From positions 1 to 8,464 of the forward strand of contig CAJFUU010000212.1 of assembly GCA_904420265.1 (NCBI GenBank): a DNA stretch of 8,464 nt. The letters run 5' to 3'. Below, one piece after another: positions 5,806 through 8,464 of this stretch. The stretch comes from an uncultured Clostridia bacterium (GTDB lineage: Bacteria; Bacillota; Clostridia; Christensenellales; Aristaeellaceae). Made by a program: the position numbers and the translations under genes. Position 1 is the first letter of the stretch; each line of letters opens with the position of its first letter. Below the pieces are notes generated by a model. That model was not told where the DNA came from and made no database searches. It was given only the letters and a program-made list of their open reading frames with translations.

Positions 5806-6591
5806 ATGCAGGAGAAGTATATACAGGAGAGGAATATTGGGGGAACCATCAAATCCGTTGTCGCCATTATCTGCGGCATAGGGATTGTTGTATTCCTCAT
5901 CGCCGGCATCGCGCTCATTTCGCAGGGTTTCAGCGCCGTGGGGTGGATCGTCATGCTCGCGGGTATACTGTCCATGGCGGTCGGCGCTTTGTTCCTGTAC
6001 GGGTTTGGTGAACTTGTAGAAAAAACCAGCGAAAACAACGCCGCGCTATTGCGCATGGAAAAGGAACTGGCCGTGCTCAAAGCGCTCGAACGGCAGAAAC
6101 ATGGCCAGACATCCGGCGGCGAGACTGTTCAGGCGGACGCTAAAAAGAATAGCGGCCCAAAGGCGCAAGCGGAGAAGGTTTCCCCCAAAGCGCCGTCCGG
6201 CAAAGCGGAGGAGAGAGCATCCGGCGCTCCACAAGCGGATACGGCTTCTTTTGTTCCCGGAAGGGTTTCATTTGACGAAGCCAGCATGCGCGCGATGGAA
6301 GCAATGGAAAGCGCGACGGAGATATACGATTATTGCTCCGAAATACTCGACGGCGGCGACGAAAACGTGCGCGAACTGCTGAAGATATTGAACTCTACAG
6401 CTTCAGCCGAGAGATTATATGGAAAAGCTCCAAAAGACGCTCTATTAGCGATCAGAAATTATGTCAAACACGGAAATCGCGTGTTCGCCGTGGACCGCAG
6501 CGATTCGCTTTTAACCTGCCCCGTGTGCGGCAAGCAAATGATGTCAAGCAGAAACAGATGCCTTTCCTGCGGCGCGCTGTTACGGTCGTAG
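5806..6591 (+). CDS. Two-TM membrane protein with C-terminal zinc ribbon, function unknown
   Basis: This encodes 261 residues. A short polar N-terminus is followed by two hydrophobic segments (about 14-39 and 45-68) joined by a short turn, which gives a membrane hairpin with both ends probably in the cytoplasm. Next come a heptad-like helix (about 72-98), an Ala/Lys/Pro/Gly-rich linker with little predicted structure (about 100-150), a helical region (about 156-228), and a zinc ribbon with Cys238, Cys241, Cys252 and Cys255 (CPVC...CLSC) at the C-terminus. The start at 5806 has AGAGGGG (5791-5797) at an 8-base gap and its own promoter. It appears to be a single-gene unit: the next transcript starts at about 6746 from another promoter. 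I do not recognise a named family. The layout suggests a membrane-tethered adaptor or sensor, but no catalytic motif is visible. Confidence 0.82.
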   Translation: MQEKYIQERNIGGTIKSVVAIICGIGIVVFLIAGIALISQGFSAVGWIVMLAGILSMAVGALFLYGFGELVEKTSENNAALLRMEKELAVLKALERQKHGQTSGGETVQADAKKNSGPKAQAEKVSPKAPSGKAEERASGAPQADTASFVPGRVSFDEASMRAMEAMESATEIYDYCSEILDGGDENVRELLKILNSTASAERLYGKAPKDALLAIRNYVKHGNRVFAVDRSDSLLTCPVCGKQMMSSRNRCLSCGALLRS

Positions 6592-6710
6592 GCGCTTTGG
6601 CGCGATCTGTGCGGGATGCGCCTTGGGCGGCTTGGCCAACGTTTTGGCGTGATCGCCGGAAGCGGTTTTCCGCCGCGCGATGTTTTTGCGCATTTGCCTG
6701 CGGTTTTTGC

Positions 6711-6739
6711 TTGACTCCAAAGGCCAAAGCTGGTATAAT
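6711..6739 (+). promoter_or_regulatory. Promoter of the valS T-box transcript
   Basis: The -35 box is TTGACT (6711-6716, five of six) and the -10 box is TATAAT (6734-6739, perfect), with a 17-base spacer. TGG directly before the -10 box supplies an extended -10 element. The expected start is near 6746, a few bases before the first conserved part of the T-box leader. No clear terminator for the preceding gene is visible in 6592-6710. Confidence 0.82.
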
Positions 6740-6745
6740 CAGTTT

Positions 6746-6968
6746 GCCGACGACGAAGAGGAGTAGCGCGCAGGGCCCCAAGAGAGGGCGGTTCGCAGGC
6801 TGAAAGGCCGCCCGGGAAACCGAGGCGCGAAGGTCGCTTCCGAGGCGGGCGGGTGAAGGCAAGTAGTCCGCCGGGGCGCGCCCCGTACAGCGCCAAGAGG
6901 CCTCGCAAGAGGTAAAAAAGGTGGTACCGCGGTCTGTCCCCGCCCTTTGGTTGGGACAGACGTTTTTT
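6746..6968 (+). promoter_or_regulatory. T-box riboswitch, valine-specific (GTC specifier)
   Basis: T-box leaders sense uncharged tRNA. The anticodon pairs with a specifier codon in stem I, and the free NCCA end pairs with the antiterminator bulge. Here the specifier loop is formed by AGTA (6762-6765) on the 5' side and GAA-G-GTC-G (6829-6836) on the 3' side. It is flanked by GCGC/GCGC (6766-6769 with 6825-6828) and GAGG/CTTC pairing. The specifier GTC (6833-6835) reads valine. Distal stem I is GGGCGG/CCGCCC (6786-6791, 6808-6813). A stem II-like GGCGG/CCGCC (6844-6848, 6868-6872), a GGGGCGCGCCCC palindrome (6873-6884) and a stem III with a GCAA loop (6901-6912) follow. The T-box motif is at 6919-6931. 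The antiterminator pairs AAAGG (6917-6921) with CCTTT (6944-6948) and GCGG (6929-6932) with CCGC (6940-6943), leaving bulge TGGTACC. Its TGGT fits the ACCA end of tRNA-Val. Confidence 0.96.
6932..6968 (+). terminator. T-box regulatory terminator of valS
   Basis: GTCTGTCCC (6932-6940) pairs perfectly with GGGACAGAC (6953-6961) across a 12-base loop, followed by G and six T residues (6963-6968). The 5' arm and loop overlap the 3' half of the antiterminator (6940-6948), so the two structures exclude each other. With charged tRNA-Val this hairpin should stop transcription about 94 bases before the valS start codon. Confidence 0.95.
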
Positions 6969-7061
6969 ATGCGTTTCTCAGGGGAAGACAGCGTCGCCGG
7001 CGCTTTTGGCCCGGCAGTATTTTCATGGGAACCGCATCATTTTGCGCACGGAGGGAAAACC

Positions 7062-8464
7062 ATGCAGGAATTCAAGATGGACAAGGTATTTTCGCCGCAG
7101 GACGTGGAAACGCGCATTTACGAAAAATGGGAGAAATCCGGCGCTTTCAAGCCGGTGATCGACCCGGACAAAAAGCCCTTTACCATCGTCATGCCGCCGC
7201 CGAACATCACGGGTCAACTGCACGTGGGCCATGCGTTGGACGAAATGCCGCAGGATGTGCTCATCCGCTACCACCGCATGAAGGGCGATCCCACCCTGTG
7301 GGTACCCGGCACGGACCACGCCTCGATCGCCACCGAAATCAAGGTGGTGGAGGCCCTTAAGGCCGAAGGCATCTCCAAAGAAGACATCGGCCGCGAAGGC
7401 TTTCTTGAGCGCGCCTGGGCCTGGAAAAAGGAATACGGCGGCCGCATCGTCAAGCAGCTTCGCAAACTGGGCGTTTCCTGCGACTGGTCGCGCGAGCGCT
7501 TCACCATGGACGAGGGCCTGAGCCGCGCCGTGCGCGAAACCTTCGTGCGCCTGTATGAAAAGGGCCTCATCTATCGGGGCGCGCGCATCATCAACTGGTG
7601 CCCCACCTGCAAAACCGCCCTTTCCGACGCGGAAGTGGAATATGTGGAGCAGGATTCCCACCTCTGGCACATCCGCTATCCCGGCGCGCATGGGGACATC
7701 GTGGTGGCGACCACCCGGCCGGAAACCATGCTCGGCGATACCGGCGTGTGCGTCAACCCCGCCGACGAGCGCTATAAGGACATGGTGGGCAAGACCGTTA
7801 CCCTGCCGATTATGAACCGCGAAATCCCCATCGTCGCCGACGACTATGCCGACCTCGAGTTCGGCACCGGCGCGGTGAAGATGACCCCGGCCCACGACCC
7901 CAACGACTTTGAGGTGGCGCAGCGCCACAACCTGCCCATCCTCCGCGTGCTCAACGACGATGGCACCATGAACGAAAACGCCGGCAAGTTCGCGGGCATG
8001 ACGCGCGAGGCCTGCCGCGAGGCCGTGGTGGAGGAACTGAAAAAACTCGGGCTGCTGGTCAAGGTTGAGCCGCTTACCCACAATGTCGGCACCTGCTACC
8101 GCTGCCACGACAACGTGGAGCCGCTGGTGTCTACGCAGTGGTTTGTGAAGATGAAACCCTTGGCCGGGCCGGCCATTGAAGTGGTAAAGAACAAGGAACT
8201 CGTCTTTGTTCCCGAGAGGTTTGAAAAAACGTATCTGAACTGGATGGAGAACATCCGCGATTGGTGCATCTCCCGTCAGCTCTGGTGGGGCCACCGCATC
8301 CCCGCCTTCTACTGCGACGACTGCGGCGAAATAACCGTTTCCCGCGAGGATATCACCACCTGCCCGAAGTGCGGCGGTCACGTCCATCAGGACGAGGACG
8401 TGCTGGACACCTGGTTCTCCTCGGCGCTGTGGCCGTTCTCGACCCTCGGCTGGCCGGAGGAGAC
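7062..8464 (+). CDS. valS: Valyl-tRNA synthetase, N-terminal part (runs off the window)
   Basis: Class I synthetase that charges tRNA-Val with valine in the cytoplasm. The frame is open from 7062 to the edge: 467 complete codons of a protein usually near 880 residues. Landmarks in order are PPPNITGQLHVGH with the HIGH-type motif at 54-57, WCPTCKTALSDAEVEY at 179-194, the editing domain with TTRPET at 217-222 and GTGAVKMTPAHDPNDF at 268-283, CYRC at 345-348, a likely zinc ribbon with Cys418, Cys421, Cys434 and Cys437, and DTWFSSALWPFSTLGWP starting at 449, typical of ValRS. The KMSKS loop and anticodon domain lie beyond the edge. The start follows GGAGGG (7050-7055) at a 6-base gap, and the 94-base spacer from the T-box terminator holds no other gene. 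The GTC specifier of the leader agrees with valine. Codon use is strongly GC-biased, as in ddl. Confidence 0.98.
   Translation, partial: MQEFKMDKVFSPQDVETRIYEKWEKSGAFKPVIDPDKKPFTIVMPPPNITGQLHVGHALDEMPQDVLIRYHRMKGDPTLWVPGTDHASIATEIKVVEALKAEGISKEDIGREGFLERAWAWKKEYGGRIVKQLRKLGVSCDWSRERFTMDEGLSRAVRETFVRLYEKGLIYRGARIINWCPTCKTALSDAEVEYVEQDSHLWHIRYPGAHGDIVVATTRPETMLGDTGVCVNPADERYKDMVGKTVTLPIMNREIPIVADDYADLEFGTGAVKMTPAHDPNDFEVAQRHNLPILRVLNDDGTMNENAGKFAGMTREACREAVVEELKKLGLLVKVEPLTHNVGTCYRCHDNVEPLVSTQWFVKMKPLAGPAIEVVKNKELVFVPERFEKTYLNWMENIRDWCISRQLWWGHRIPAFYCDDCGEITVSREDITTCPKCGGHVHQDEDVLDTWFSSALWPFSTLGWPEE

Noticed and set aside
6592..6710. Terminator after the zinc-ribbon protein gene
   Set aside because: Several short GC inverted repeats (for example GGCG/CGCC around 6645-6656) occur, but none is a strong stem followed by a T tract, so none is called.
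7023..8387. Minus-strand open frame of 454 codons
   Set aside because: It lies opposite valS, whose + frame carries all ValRS motifs. Long antisense frames are expected in GC-rich genes, and this one has no recognisable family.

Overview
The window looks like a chromosomal segment from a GC-rich member of the Bacillota, probably class Clostridia. The reasons are a textbook T-box riboswitch in front of valS, strong GGAGG-type ribosome binding sites, sigma-A type promoters with near-consensus hexamers, and a peptidoglycan-type ligase pair of the kind seen in Gram-positives. Every gene I can support lies on the + strand. The genus cannot be read from this sequence alone.

Layout. (1) Positions 1 to about 860 hold no gene. 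They are a degenerate tandem array of about 61-bp monomers arranged as alternating types (122-bp dimers), clear in 1-479 and fading to the right; the window edge cuts it on the left. (2) A promoter at 948-976 opens a tight four-gene operon, 995-4886: an alpha/beta hydrolase, a MurF-type Mur ligase whose usual N-terminal domain is replaced by a membrane domain, a D-Ala--D-Ala ligase family protein, and a small conserved-looking protein of unknown function. Gaps between genes are only 10-16 bases. (3) 4887-5743 has no convincing gene. A strong hairpin with a short T run at 5017-5057 probably ends the operon. (4) A consensus promoter (5744-5771) drives a 261-residue protein with a membrane hairpin, a low-complexity linker and a C-terminal zinc ribbon. 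(5) A promoter (6711-6739) starts a valine T-box leader (specifier GTC at 6833-6835, antiterminator and terminator both visible). It controls valS, which starts at 7062 and runs off the right edge.

How the genes relate. The ligase pair of the operon resembles the last cytoplasmic steps of peptidoglycan precursor synthesis: a Ddl makes a D-Ala dipeptide and a MurF joins it to the UDP-MurNAc-tripeptide. Two features depart from the textbook. The MurF homologue has five or so predicted membrane segments instead of the UDP-MurNAc-binding domain. The Ddl homologue has a shortened, divergent segment where the second D-Ala normally binds. Together with the co-transcribed hydrolase and small protein, this may be a specialised or paralogous precursor-modifying module rather than the standard murF/ddl set. 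That is inference. The valS unit is conventional: uncharged tRNA-Val is expected to stabilise the antiterminator and switch on the synthetase gene.
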